DNA of 64,000 nucleotides from an uncultured Aeriscardovia sp. (lineage in GTDB: Bacteria > Actinomycetota > Actinomycetes > Actinomycetales > Bifidobacteriaceae): contig CAIFES010000003.1 of the NCBI GenBank assembly GCA_903789535.1, positions 62,001-126,000 of the forward strand. The letters are read 5' to 3'. Under the pieces are notes generated by a model. The model was not told the DNA's origin. It saw only the letters and a program-made list of their open reading frames with translations, and did no database searches. This document shows, piece by piece, positions 1 to 8,599 of this stretch. The position numbers and the translations under genes were made by a program. Within the stretch, counting starts at the first letter, position 1, and the number at the start of each line of letters is the position of its first letter.

Positions 1-2
1 TG

Positions 3-923
3 ACCGGCGTGCGCTCCGAGCCTGTGGCGGTCGGCCCGGACGGGCAGGTCCGGCTTCATACCCTCGCCTCCCGCCGCACTCCGCTCGCCGGTCTGCGCGC
101 GCTGCTGTGTGTGGTCCTCACCTGTGGTGTGGTGCTCGTGGGCGTCCTGTCCGGTCTGGCGTGGAAGGGGACCTCCACCGTCGGCGCCTCCCGTCAGGCG
201 CTGCCGATCGTGGCCGTCAATGATCTTCATTCCGGCAAGTCGCGCATCCTCGCCGTGCGCGCCGATGGTCGTGACTCGCTGCGCTACTGGGTGATGGGCA
301 CCGGCTCGGGTGACCTCATCGATGTCAGCCCGATGGCCTCTGCATGGTCGCTCACGCATACCGATCCGTCGGAGGAGGCCGTCTCACAGGCCGCGGCGGG
401 CCTGCTCGCCGGCAGCGGCCAGGTCGCCTCGCAGCTTGCGGCCCTCGGTTTCATCGGTATCTACGTCCCGCCGGCCACCGTCTCTTCCGACACCACCGTA
501 CGTCAGGCGCGCACGTCGCTCATCTCGCACATCCTTTCTGCCGACGGCACGGTACAGGTGACGAACACGGCCGAGGACGGCCTGTACGTGCGTCTACAGG
601 AGGCCGGGGGTATCTGCCGCACTGGCTCGACAGGCTCGTCTGCCGGTGCCTCGTCCGCTTCTGGCTCCTCCGCGTCGGTGGTGGAGGACCAGACTGGTGC
701 GGAAAGCGTCGGCGACGATGACGGCACCGATGTCTCTGCCTCCTCTACGCAGACGCAGTCCGGTTCATGCGCCGTCCAGAAGAGGACGGATAGCGCCTAT
801 TCCGCCGCGCAGACCGATCCGCAGCGCCTCATCTGGCTTGTGCTGCTCTGCCTCGTCCTGCTGATCTATCTCATCGTGGCCATCCCGCGCTCACGCCACC
901 TGTCCACGGAAGGGGGCCGCTGA
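3..923 (+). CDS. C-terminal part of a large membrane glycosyltransferase (5' end outside window)
   Basis: The reading frame is open to the window edge, so the GTG at base 9 is probably not the true start. The visible part has one hydrophobic segment near its beginning (LCVVLTCGVVLVGVLSGL). A roughly 180-residue presumably extracytoplasmic region follows, then a Ser/Ala/Gly-rich linker and a C-terminal membrane helix (LIWLVLLCLVLLIYLIV). No catalytic GT motif is present in this part. In actinobacteria the gene directly before DUF5719 is usually a GT2-type membrane glycosyltransferase with such a tail, so the family call rests mainly on context. The stop codon overlaps the next start (TGATG), which suggests translational coupling with the DUF5719 gene. 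Confidence 0.55.
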   Translation, partial: TGVRSEPVAVGPDGQVRLHTLASRRTPLAGLRALLCVVLTCGVVLVGVLSGLAWKGTSTVGASRQALPIVAVNDLHSGKSRILAVRADGRDSLRYWVMGTGSGDLIDVSPMASAWSLTHTDPSEEAVSQAAAGLLAGSGQVASQLAALGFIGIYVPPATVSSDTTVRQARTSLISHILSADGTVQVTNTAEDGLYVRLQEAGGICRTGSTGSSAGASSASGSSASVVEDQTGAESVGDDDGTDVSASSTQTQSGSCAVQKRTDSAYSAAQTDPQRLIWLVLLCLVLLIYLIVAIPRSRHLSTEGGR

Positions 924-2497
924 TGGCACGTCCATCCTCCTCGCCGGTCGTCAACACGGGCCGGCGCCACGCGCTCACGCTCCTGTCAGGCCTGCTGCTC
1001 GTGCTGGCGGCGGCCATACTCGTCGTCGTTGCCTGCCTGCCCGCCTCTGGTCCGATCAGTCGGGCGCTTGCCGGCTCTTCGGCTGCCTCACCTGTGCGTG
1101 CCGTGGCCTCGACGAGCCGCCAGCTGTACTGCCCGCCCGCCATCGGCCTGTCCGATTCGGGCAGCTACGGCGATTCTTCCTTTGCCGCCAGCGCGGGTGA
1201 TCTCGCCTCGGCCCGCACGCTGCTCACATTCGGCTCGGTCTACGACGGCCAGGTTGCCGGGCTGTCCGCCTCGGCAGCCGCGGACACGCTCTCCCTGCCA
1301 TCGGGCAAAAAAGCCGGTGTGACGCGTTCGCAGGCCTCATCCTCCATCGTCTCCACCCAGCAGCTGTCGGCATCCGCCGGTGACGGCCTTGCCGGAGTGT
1401 CCGCCTCGTGGGCCAGCACCGGTGATGTCCAGGGGATCGCCGCGACCTCCTGTGCGGCCTCTGTCTCACGCGCGGGTTTCCTGCTGCCGAGCACCCAGGT
1501 GGGGCGTTCGGCGCGGCTGCTCGTCGCCAACGACTCGGATAAATCGACCGTCATCGCCCTGCGCTTGTGGGGCGCCTCCTCGGCGGGACAGATCCATCCC
1601 GCCGCCAATTCGCAAATCTCCGTCGCCGCCCATTCCTCGCAGACGATTAATCTCAGCGCGTTGACCGGCCATCAGAATGCCGCGTTCGTCGAGGCGCGCA
1701 GCACCGCCGTCGCCGTGCACATGCTTGTGGAGACGACAGCCGCCTCTGGGCTCACTTCCAAGGGTGTGGATTTCGCGCCCACGATCACGGCCGTGCGCTC
1801 CGGTACGCTCACCGGCCTGTCCAAGGGCAGTTCCGCACGTCTGCTGCTCTTCTCCTCTTCCGATGCGCGCGTGGAAGGGCACTGGCTCAGCTCCGACGGA
1901 CAGGAAGATGCGGAGCATCTCGCCAGTGGTGTACGTGTGAATGCCGGCCGTGTGACGAGCGTCGATCTTGGTTCCGTGCCCGAGTCGGTCGGGGCGTTGC
2001 ACCTGGACGCGGACAGACCGGTGTATGCCCAGATCGTGCAGACGACGGCGGGAAGCGACGGCCAGGAGGATTATTCGCTGATCGCACCGACGGTGGGGCA
2101 GAAGGTCTCGGCGCTGGCAGTGCCAAAAGGGCTGGACGCCGACGTGCTGCTCGCCAATTCGGGTTCTTCCACCCTGACCGTGCGGCTGAGGACCGTCTTC
2201 GCCCAGGGCTCGGTCGGCGGCGGCAGGACCGTCAGTCTCCAGCCTCAGTCCAGCGTCACGCTCGCGCTCTCGGATATCGCCGGGAATGCCGGCACAGGGT
2301 CGGTGGCGGGCATCACCGCCACACTCACGTCGGGATCCGCGGCGGATCTGTCGGCGGCGGCGAGCCTGTCATCGTCCACGCTCTCCTCCGCCTCCGTCGC
2401 ACAGGGCACGGTCGTCCCGTTCTCCTCGCTCATGCCGGCCTCCTCACGGGTCAGCGCGGTGCGCTCCCCGCTCGCCGCGGTCGGCAGCGCGCAGTGA
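923..2497 (+). CDS. DUF5719 family envelope protein
   Basis: This 524-residue protein has a short basic N-terminus and one membrane segment (LTLLSGLLLVLAAAILVVVACL, about residues 15-37). The rest is a long Ser/Ala/Val-rich, beta-strand-like domain without charged clusters, as expected of a secreted or membrane-anchored protein. Composition, length and position after the glycosyltransferase tail match the DUF5719 family, which sits in this spot in many actinobacteria. Its biochemical role is unknown; linkage to an envelope glycosyltransferase suggests cell-wall polysaccharide work, but that is inference. The start overlaps the upstream stop by one base. Confidence 0.7.
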   Translation: MARPSSSPVVNTGRRHALTLLSGLLLVLAAAILVVVACLPASGPISRALAGSSAASPVRAVASTSRQLYCPPAIGLSDSGSYGDSSFAASAGDLASARTLLTFGSVYDGQVAGLSASAAADTLSLPSGKKAGVTRSQASSSIVSTQQLSASAGDGLAGVSASWASTGDVQGIAATSCAASVSRAGFLLPSTQVGRSARLLVANDSDKSTVIALRLWGASSAGQIHPAANSQISVAAHSSQTINLSALTGHQNAAFVEARSTAVAVHMLVETTAASGLTSKGVDFAPTITAVRSGTLTGLSKGSSARLLLFSSSDARVEGHWLSSDGQEDAEHLASGVRVNAGRVTSVDLGSVPESVGALHLDADRPVYAQIVQTTAGSDGQEDYSLIAPTVGQKVSALAVPKGLDADVLLANSGSSTLTVRLRTVFAQGSVGGGRTVSLQPQSSVTLALSDIAGNAGTGSVAGITATLTSGSAADLSAAASLSSSTLSSASVAQGTVVPFSSLMPASSRVSAVRSPLAAVGSAQ

Positions 2498-2524
2498 GCA
2501 TGTGCTGAGGCACCGGGGACTGTT

Positions 2525-2572
2525 TATTCTTCCTGCGTGGGATCGATCTATTCTTCCTGCGTGGGATCGATC
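2525..2572. repeat. Perfect 24-bp tandem duplication
   Basis: Two identical 24-bp units lie head to tail at 2525-2548 and 2549-2572. The second copy encodes the last residues (DPTQEE region) of the minus-strand metallopeptidase-like gene. The first copy lies just past that gene's stop codon, which sits at the junction. Confidence 0.95.
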
Positions 2573-2988
2573 TCGTCAGGGCGACGGCCGGTCAGATCTG
2601 CCACGCGGTCGACAAGCTCGGCGCGTATGAGGCCCTCCAGATCCTGCGCGTCATATGATTCCGTCTCCAGCGGGCGGCGATAGAGTACGATGCGTGCCGG
2701 TCTGCCGTGCTCGGCGGGGAAGGCCTTCGACCGCGGCACGCGCTGTTCCTCCCAGGGCAGCGGGTCATCGGGCGGCACATCCTCCACAACGCACTGCACC
2801 GCGTCGATCACCTCCGGCCAGGCCGTGCGCAGCCGGCGGATTTCGGCAAGATACATGTCGTCGAACAGGCCCTGCTTCGTGCGATAACGTGGCAGCCAGC
2901 CGCCGAACAGCGGGCGGCGTTGCCCGCGTCCATGCCTGTCACGGTAGACAGGACGATTCCACGGCAGATCAGAGGCAGGGGTGCTCAT
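2548..2988 (-). CDS. Metallopeptidase-family (Zincin_1-like) protein lacking HExxH
   Basis: This is a 146-residue cytoplasmic protein with an Arg-rich N-terminus and an acidic C-terminus. Its position beside DUF5719 matches the small metallopeptidase-family gene found there in other actinobacteria. Where that family carries HExxH, this protein reads RAELVDRVADL, so both histidines are missing and it is unlikely to be a zinc protease. I chose the ATG at 2988 because an AGGA sits 8 nt before it; the ATG at 2997 is also in frame. The gene runs against its neighbours. The family call rests on context plus weak motif alignment and should be treated as tentative. Confidence 0.5.
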   Translation of the reverse strand: MSTPASDLPWNRPVYRDRHGRGQRRPLFGGWLPRYRTKQGLFDDMYLAEIRRLRTAWPEVIDAVQCVVEDVPPDDPLPWEEQRVPRSKAFPAEHGRPARIVLYRRPLETESYDAQDLEGLIRAELVDRVADLTGRRPDEIDPTQEE

Positions 2989-3184
2989 GCCTGCCATCCT
3001 ACGCAGAGGCGGCCGACCGTCGCCCCGGTCTTGATCACCTCCTCAGTTTTGACGGACGCCCTGGTTTTTGGGTATCGTCCCAGTTTTCCACAGTGCCGTC
3101 CATGGCTTGGGCTGCTGGCCCTTCGTGGTCCAGACTCGAAATTGACAGGACAGACGGTGACGGACCGGATGGAGGAGGAGCGAT

Positions 3185-4075
3185 ATGGCCGGACGATCAT
3201 TATCGGCGGTATCAGTGGCCGCGGTAACGGGAAGAGGGCAGGGACAGCAGGAGGCGGGACCGGACGGTATTCAAAAACGCAGGGATCCGGAGGACACAGA
3301 ACCGGAGGACGCAGAATCGGAAGACGAGGAATCAGAGGATGACGGCAGTATTTTGACCGATCTGCTCGGGCTTATCGCACCGCGCTTCTGCGCCGGCTGC
3401 AATCGGCCCGGCCGTGTGCTCTGCCCCGGCTGCCGCCGTCTGTTCGCGGCGGATATCGCCCGCCCGGCGCCGACCGGTCTGATCGCCTGCGGGCATGTCT
3501 ACTCGTGCGCGCGGTACGAGGGCGCGGCCCGTCACGCCGTACTGGGGTGGAAGGATCATGATGACATCGAGGCCGGCCGCCTGCTCGCACGGCTGCTCTG
3601 CGCTCTCACCGACCGCATCCTGCCCCGGGCGCCGGGGCTGGCCGTGGCCGTCGTCCCCGTGCCTTCCTCACGCCGATCGGTCCGTCGCCGCGGACGCAGG
3701 CATATCCTTGAGCTGTCTGCACCACTCGTGCGCGACCTGCGTCGCCGGGGATTCGACGCCCGACAGGTTCGGGCGCTCGCACTGCGCGGTACATCGGCGA
3801 AATCTGTCGCCCGTACGCATGCCGGCCAGCGGCGGTCCCGCTCGCGCACGGCGTTCCGTCTCGCACCCGCTGCACGGCGTCTGCGCCCAGGGGAGGCCGT
3901 GATCCTCGTCGACGATATCTGCACGACCGGCGCCACCTTGCTTGCCTGTTCGGCGCTGCTGGCCGGTGCAGGGCACAGGCCGCTCGTGGCCCTCACCCTC
4001 GCCACGGTCGTCTCGGATCGTGATCCGCAGGAACGCCGTCATCTGCTCGCTTTCCATCGTGAGCTTGTCAGCTGA
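3185..4075 (+). CDS. ComF family phosphoribosyltransferase-like protein
   Basis: The 296-residue protein contains a cysteine-rich zinc-ribbon segment (CAGCNRPGRVLCPGCRRLF). A type I phosphoribosyltransferase fold follows, with the PRPP-loop motif VILVDDICTTGATL near the C-terminus. ComF proteins are linked to DNA uptake and single-strand DNA handling in competent bacteria; the role in bifidobacteria is not established. The start is well supported by GGAGGAGG shortly upstream. About 55 N-terminal residues before the zinc ribbon are an acidic low-complexity stretch made of Glu/Asp/Ser repeats, longer than in typical ComF. The 3' end is followed by a degenerate duplication of its own last codons. 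Confidence 0.85.
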   Translation: MAGRSLSAVSVAAVTGRGQGQQEAGPDGIQKRRDPEDTEPEDAESEDEESEDDGSILTDLLGLIAPRFCAGCNRPGRVLCPGCRRLFAADIARPAPTGLIACGHVYSCARYEGAARHAVLGWKDHDDIEAGRLLARLLCALTDRILPRAPGLAVAVVPVPSSRRSVRRRGRRHILELSAPLVRDLRRRGFDARQVRALALRGTSAKSVARTHAGQRRSRSRTAFRLAPAARRLRPGEAVILVDDICTTGATLLACSALLAGAGHRPLVALTLATVVSDRDPQERRHLLAFHRELVS

Positions 4076-4100
4076 ATCGGGAGCTCGTCGGCTGAGCCCA
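4061..4100. repeat. Imperfect 20-bp tandem duplication at the comF 3' end
   Basis: The last codons and stop of comF (GAGCTTGTCAGCTGA) are followed directly by a diverged second copy (GAGCTCGTCGGCTGA), giving two 20-bp units. The pattern mirrors the duplicated tail of the metallopeptidase-like gene. Confidence 0.8.
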
Positions 4101-4279
4101 TGCTTTTCACCGACGGGGTTGTGGGTGCCGGCCGTGATGGTTGCAGGAACGGCAGTGTTCCGGGCTGTCTCTGTTTCAGGCTGTCCTTGCCTCGGATTGC
4201 TCTTGGCGGGAGGAGCCTCGCCTTGTGTCTGATCGGTTCCGACTGGGGTTGATCGTTCTTACCGAAGGCCTTTCGTCTG

Positions 4280-5896
4280 TCACGCGCTCACGACGGGCAG
4301 CTCGTCCCAGCGTGTGGTGCATCGCGGCGAGAGGAGCTGCCGGCGCATGTTCCAGTCCGCCCCCGTCTCGTTGGACGCGCGCCCCCGGCCGCGCAGGCCT
4401 GACCAGCCGATGCCGACACTGTGGTCGCCGAAGACCGCATTGGCGCGGTCAAGCAGCGCGCCGATATTGCGCGTGTCCCGGTGTGCCTGGAAATCTGTCT
4501 GTGGCAGTGGATGGTAGGAGCCGGCGCTGATCAGCCCCTCCAGTACCACGCCGGCGCGTGACCAGCGCGAATGCGGATCGATGTCATCCAGCAGCCCCGA
4601 GCCGGAGAGCGCGTGCATGAAGACGAACGGGTCATCACTGGGGTTGTCCAGCTCCACAAAGCGCAGGGGCAACGATTCCTCGCCGTCGTGACGGGTGAAC
4701 GGCGCCCCGACGAAGAAACCGATGCGCCAGGCGAGCGAGTGCTGCCGTCGCAGCCGCCGGCAGGCGTCCTGGATATAGACGCCGAGCGCCTGCCGCACCG
4801 GCTCGGCCCCGTGCACATAATGGCCGAACATGCGCGAGCAGAGGATGGACTGCTTGCGCACCCCGCCGTCGGCGCTCGCCTCCTCGCCGATGCAGGCGCT
4901 GCCGCGTAGCTCGAGCACCGTGCGCGCCAGGCACACCCCGTACTGCGCGCGCAGCCGTACGAGGTCGGCGTCGCGCAGCTCTAGGGCGGTCACAATGCCG
5001 TGGGCGGCGAGTTTGCGCGTCAGCCGCCGGCCGATGCCCCACACGTCGCTGACCGGCGTGACGGCCAGCAGCGCCTCACGCTGATCGGCGTCGAGACGTT
5101 CCCAGGAGGAGACGTGGCCCTGGCCATGGCCGTGTTTGGCCCAATGGTTGACGATCTTGGCAAGCGTCTTGGTGGGCGCGACCCCCACGGACAGGGGGAT
5201 GCCGATGCCTTTCCAGACGGCCTCGCGCATCCGGTGCGCCGTCTGCACCGCCTCCTGTTCGGGCAGGGTGGTGCGCAGGAAGCACTCGTCGATGGAATAG
5301 ATCTCCTGATGGGCGAAGTAGCGGTGCATGAGGCGCATCATCCGCTGGGAGAGGCTGCCGTACAGCTCATAGTTGGAGCTGAGGGCCACGGCACCCTGTT
5401 CCGTGGCCTCCTCGCGTATCTGGAACCACGGCACGCCTTTGGGCACATACGGTTTCGCCTCGACGCTGCGTGTGACGACACAGCCGTCGTTGTTGGACAG
5501 GACGATCACCGGCCTGTGCGCGAGCTCGGGATGGAAGACGCGCTCGCAGGAGGCGTAGAAGGTGTCGGCGTCGGCGAGCACATAGAGCGTGCGCTGCTCC
5601 CGGGTACCCGATGCGCGCATGGCGGAAGGCATGGCGTCCGTGCAGCCCGCGACCTTATTCTTGACGTCTTCGTTCTTCTTGACGTCCCTGCTATTCCTAG
5701 CGCTCTGGCTTTCGATGTTTTGCTCTTGAGCGTCTTCTTCCCGTCTGGCGGTTTTCTGCCCAGCGCCTTTTGCCTGTTCGTCTTTGTTGCGTGCTTTGTT
5801 GCGTGCGACCTCCAGACGGGCAAGCTCGTGCTCTGGATTGATGAGTGGGGAGGACTGCCAGCTGGAACGCCGGCCGAACGTGCGCGAGACATCCAT
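4280..5896 (-). CDS. umuC: Y-family DNA polymerase, UmuC-like (Pol V subunit)
   Basis: This is a translesion polymerase that copies across damaged bases after an SOS response. The catalytic domain begins near residue 105 (LADADTFYASCERVF, metal-binding D109) and contains SIDECF with the second acidic pair. The end (LSPRCTTRWDELP) resembles the UmuC C-terminus. From residue 105 onward its length fits UmuC (about 430 residues). The first 100 or so residues are an extra Lys/Glu/Gln-rich, probably disordered extension. The start overlaps the umuD stop by one base (TGATG), which supports the long N-terminus. A 12-bp perfect tandem repeat (KARNKARNK) lies in the extension. Confidence 0.92.
   Translation of the reverse strand: MDVSRTFGRRSSWQSSPLINPEHELARLEVARNKARNKDEQAKGAGQKTARREEDAQEQNIESQSARNSRDVKKNEDVKNKVAGCTDAMPSAMRASGTREQRTLYVLADADTFYASCERVFHPELAHRPVIVLSNNDGCVVTRSVEAKPYVPKGVPWFQIREEATEQGAVALSSNYELYGSLSQRMMRLMHRYFAHQEIYSIDECFLRTTLPEQEAVQTAHRMREAVWKGIGIPLSVGVAPTKTLAKIVNHWAKHGHGQGHVSSWERLDADQREALLAVTPVSDVWGIGRRLTRKLAAHGIVTALELRDADLVRLRAQYGVCLARTVLELRGSACIGEEASADGGVRKQSILCSRMFGHYVHGAEPVRQALGVYIQDACRRLRRQHSLAWRIGFFVGAPFTRHDGEESLPLRFVELDNPSDDPFVFMHALSGSGLLDDIDPHSRWSRAGVVLEGLISAGSYHPLPQTDFQAHRDTRNIGALLDRANAVFGDHSVGIGWSGLRGRGRASNETGADWNMRRQLLSPRCTTRWDELPVVSA
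5783..5806. repeat. Perfect 12-bp tandem repeat inside umuC
   Basis: Two copies of TTTGTTGCGTGC lie head to tail within the N-terminal extension of umuC and encode a repeated A-R-N-K. The unit is a multiple of three, so the frame is kept. Confidence 0.9.
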
Positions 5897-6384
5897 CAGG
5901 ACCTTGCCTCCTGCCTGTTTCCCGTCTCTGCCGGCATGCCGTCGAAGCGTGGCATCTCGCGCCGCTGATAGTGATAATTGCCGATCACCACACCCCAGAC
6001 GGACAGCTCCTGGCCGTCATCGACGGTGATGTCCGGATAATCGGGATTCTCCGGGTGGAGCATCGGCCGGCCGTGCGCATCCCGTGCGAGACGTTTGACG
6101 GTGAGCTCGTCGTCGACGACGGCGATCACCACGTCTCCGGTGCGCGGCTCGAGCGAACGGTCCACGAGCAGCAGATCACCGTCGTAGATGCCGGCCCCGC
6201 GCATGGAATCGCCGGCCACGCGCACGGCGAATGTCGTCTCCGGGTGGGTGATGATGTGCTCATCAAAGGAAAAATCCGAGAGGAAGTAGTCCTGGGCCAC
6301 CGAGGGAAAACCGGCATGGACGGCTTCCAGCGCCTCATGGACGGGCGCCGCGCCGTGTGAGAGCCGGACGGGCAGGATGGGCAT
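5896..6384 (-). CDS. umuD: UmuD-like self-cleaving SOS protein (S24 peptidase)
   Basis: The 162-residue protein aligns closely with UmuD. The cleavage site is Ala24-Gly25 in HAGFPSVAQDY, the nucleophile is Ser60 in AGDSMRGAG, and the general base is Lys97 in ELTVKR. All three positions match E. coli numbering. RecA-stimulated self-cleavage would produce UmuD', the partner of UmuC in polymerase V. A good ribosome site (AAAGGAG) precedes the ATG. The gene forms an operon with umuC through a one-base overlap, and a perfect LexA-type box lies about 30 bp upstream. Confidence 0.95.
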   Translation of the reverse strand: MPILPVRLSHGAAPVHEALEAVHAGFPSVAQDYFLSDFSFDEHIITHPETTFAVRVAGDSMRGAGIYDGDLLLVDRSLEPRTGDVVIAVVDDELTVKRLARDAHGRPMLHPENPDYPDITVDDGQELSVWGVVIGNYHYQRREMPRFDGMPAETGNRQEARS

Positions 6385-6414
6385 GTCGGTCTCCTTTCGT
6401 CACCCTCACTGTAA

Positions 6415-6430
6415 TCGAACAAATGTTCGA
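6415..6430 (-). promoter_or_regulatory. LexA-type SOS box upstream of umuDC
   Basis: The perfect 16-bp palindrome TCGAACAAATGTTCGA lies 31 bp upstream of the umuD start. It fits the Gram-positive/actinobacterial LexA consensus GAAC-N4-GTTC. It predicts damage-inducible control of the umuDC operon. Confidence 0.93.
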
Positions 6431-6659
6431 ATAAAAGAGTGCGGAGGAAACGCCGCGAACGATAGGGGTCGCCGCCGTCATGGCCGTCTGGGCCGATCGA
6501 AGCGTCCGGGGCCGATCAACGACCAATCAGGAACCGATTACAGCCGGGAACCGGCCACTGACCGTGCACCCGACCCGTCTGAAAAGGGCCGGGACCTGAC
6601 CAGCCGGAAAGAAAAAGCAGAGTCCTGACTGGTCGAAAAGGCAGGGTTGTCGGCATGCC

Positions 6660-7775
6660 TCAGTCGGCGTCGTCACTATCCGCCGCAGCAGCATGCCGCA
6701 GCGGCAGCCGTATCTCGAAGTCCGTGCCGCGCCGGTCGTCCACCACGCGCACCGTGCCGCCGTGCAGTCTGGCGGCCCACCGGGCGATCGACAGACCGAT
6801 ACCCGTGCCGCCCGAGGAGGTGCCCGGATGCCCGTCGCCCTGCACGAACCGGCGGAAGATGCGCTCGCGATCCTTCTTGTCGATCTGCGAGCCAAGGTTG
6901 ATGACGTTCGTCACCGCTGTGCCGTCATGGTCGTTCTCATGCGCCTCGATGAGCACACGCGTGCCGTCGGGGGAGTGCTTGAGGGCGTTGTTGATGATGT
7001 TGGTGAACAGCTGGCCGAGCCGATCGGTGTCGCCGTCGAGGTAGAGCGTGTCGGGCACATGCAGCTCGATGTGATGGTTGTGCGCGGCGTCGGCGATCTC
7101 CAGCGGCCGGATCGTCTCCTCGAGCAGCTCGCGCAGATTGAAGCGCGTGATCTCCAGGCTCGCCGCTCCCGCCTCGATGCGGGAGAGGTCGAGGAGGAAG
7201 GCGATCAGATCCCCCAGACGCTTGGACTGGGTGACGATGAGCTCCAGATTCTGCGGGGTGGGTTCGACCACGCCGTCGGCCATGTTCTCCGCCTGTGCGC
7301 GCATGGCGGCGACGGGCGTGCGCAGCTCATGGCTCACGTTGGCGATGAGATCCTTGCGGCGCTGGTCGGTGTGCTCCAGCTCGGCCGCCATCTGGTTGAA
7401 ACCGGCGGCGAGCTCGCCCACCTCGTCCGTGCTGTGCGGCACCACGCGCGTGCTGTAGTCGCCGTCGGCCATGGCCTTGGCGGCGTCACGCAGCTCGAGC
7501 AGCGAGCGCGTCAGATGACGGGAGAAGAAGTAGCCGACGATGGCGAAGACGAGGACGGAGATGGGCAGGCTGATCCAGCCGCTCATGCCCAGCTCGTGCA
7601 GCGCCCACGAGAGGATGAAGGCGGCCGCGGAGGCGAAGACCACGAGGACGGTGATTTTGAGCGTCAGCGACGTATGACGGGGGAGCATCTCATGCTCGTG
7701 CGCCGTCTTCTCGATCTCCTCCTCCGGCGTCTGCGGCCGGTCGGTTGTGGCGTGTCGGTGCGGCGAAAGCGGCAT
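6660..7775 (-). CDS. Sensor histidine kinase with HAMP domain
   Basis: This 371-residue kinase has an N-terminal cytoplasmic stretch and two close membrane helices (about 40-60 and 67-84) joined by only a few residues. It therefore has almost no extracytoplasmic sensor. A HAMP domain follows. The HisKA box NVSHELRTP carries the probable phospho-acceptor His149, and a HATPase domain has N-box NIINNALKHS and G-box GGTGIGL. The last residues are acidic. The start overlaps the stop of the response regulator gene by one base (TGATG), so the two are translated together. Such short-loop kinases usually sense signals in or at the membrane or through partner proteins; the signal here is unknown. Confidence 0.9.
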   Translation of the reverse strand: MPLSPHRHATTDRPQTPEEEIEKTAHEHEMLPRHTSLTLKITVLVVFASAAAFILSWALHELGMSGWISLPISVLVFAIVGYFFSRHLTRSLLELRDAAKAMADGDYSTRVVPHSTDEVGELAAGFNQMAAELEHTDQRRKDLIANVSHELRTPVAAMRAQAENMADGVVEPTPQNLELIVTQSKRLGDLIAFLLDLSRIEAGAASLEITRFNLRELLEETIRPLEIADAAHNHHIELHVPDTLYLDGDTDRLGQLFTNIINNALKHSPDGTRVLIEAHENDHDGTAVTNVINLGSQIDKKDRERIFRRFVQGDGHPGTSSGGTGIGLSIARWAARLHGGTVRVVDDRRGTDFEIRLPLRHAAAADSDDAD

Positions 7776-8515
7776 CAGTCCTCGCTGCCGCCTTTCCAGT
7801 CGGCGGGCGGCTCAAAGGCATAGCCCACCCCGTGCACGGTGCGGATGCGGTCGGCACCGAGCTTGTGCCGCAGCGCCTTCACATGCGAGTCGACGGTGCG
7901 TGTGCCCGAGGCATCCACCCAGTCCCACACCTCCTCGAGCAGCTTCTCGCGGGTGAGCACGGTGCGCGGCCGGCGCGAGAGCGTGGTGAGCAGGTCGAAC
8001 TCGGTGGGGGTCAGATGCACCTCTTTGCCGTCGAGCGTGACGATGCGCTGCGCCGGGTCGATGACGAGCGAGCCGAAGTCGAGCACCTTTTCCTGCTCGG
8101 CCTTGCTGGCGATCACGCGTGCCCGATCGACGCGGCGGAAGAGCGCCTTGCACCGGGCGATGAGCTCGCGCATGGAGAACGGCTTGGTCATGTAGTCGTC
8201 CGCACCCGCGGCGAGACCGTTGATCTTGTCGGACTCGTCATCGCGCGCGGTGAGCATGAGCACCGGCACCGGGCGCTCGGCGATGATGCGCTGCGTCGCC
8301 TCGAGGCCGTCCATCACAGGCAGCATCACATCCATGATGACCAGGTCCGGCTTGAGCTGCGAGGCGGCGAGGACGGCGTTCTGCCCGTCCCCGGCCACGC
8401 GCACGGCCCACCCCTCGGACGAGAGGCGCTGGGCGATGGCGGTGGCGAGCGTGGGCTCGTCCTCCACCACCAGAATCATCTTCTTCCGGTCGTCGCCGGA
8501 TTTCTGGTCAACCAT
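7775..8515 (-). CDS. OmpR/PhoB-type response regulator
   Basis: The 246-residue protein has an N-terminal receiver domain (ILVVEDE acidic pocket, probable phospho-site Asp62 in VIMDVMLP, conserved Lys in TKPF). A C-terminal winged helix follows, with the typical HLTPTEFDLL and TVDSHVKALRHKLG segments. I chose the ATG at 8515 rather than the longer ORF start because an AGGAG sits 5 nt before it and the extra upstream residues do not belong to the fold. It pairs with the overlapping histidine kinase. The upstream neighbour on the same strand is glgB, 84 bp away, so glycogen metabolism is one possible context but not shown to be a target. Confidence 0.92.
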   Translation of the reverse strand: MVDQKSGDDRKKMILVVEDEPTLATAIAQRLSSEGWAVRVAGDGQNAVLAASQLKPDLVIMDVMLPVMDGLEATQRIIAERPVPVLMLTARDDESDKINGLAAGADDYMTKPFSMRELIARCKALFRRVDRARVIASKAEQEKVLDFGSLVIDPAQRIVTLDGKEVHLTPTEFDLLTTLSRRPRTVLTREKLLEEVWDWVDASGTRTVDSHVKALRHKLGADRIRTVHGVGYAFEPPADWKGGSED

Positions 8516-8553
8516 GGATGCTCCTCTGCTGCCGGTTCGCCGTATAGCGATTG

Positions 8554-8579
8554 TGGCGGTCATCGCACGATGACCGCCA
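8554..8579. promoter_or_regulatory. 26-bp near-perfect palindrome between glgB and the response regulator
   Basis: Two 12-bp arms, TGGCGGTCATCG and CGATGACCGCCA, are separated by 2 bp. The site lies between the glgB stop and the response regulator start. There is no T-run on the minus strand after it, so it is better read as a protein-binding site than as an intrinsic terminator. Confidence 0.5.
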
Positions 8580-8599
8580 TGCGGTACCACCCGCGGCGG

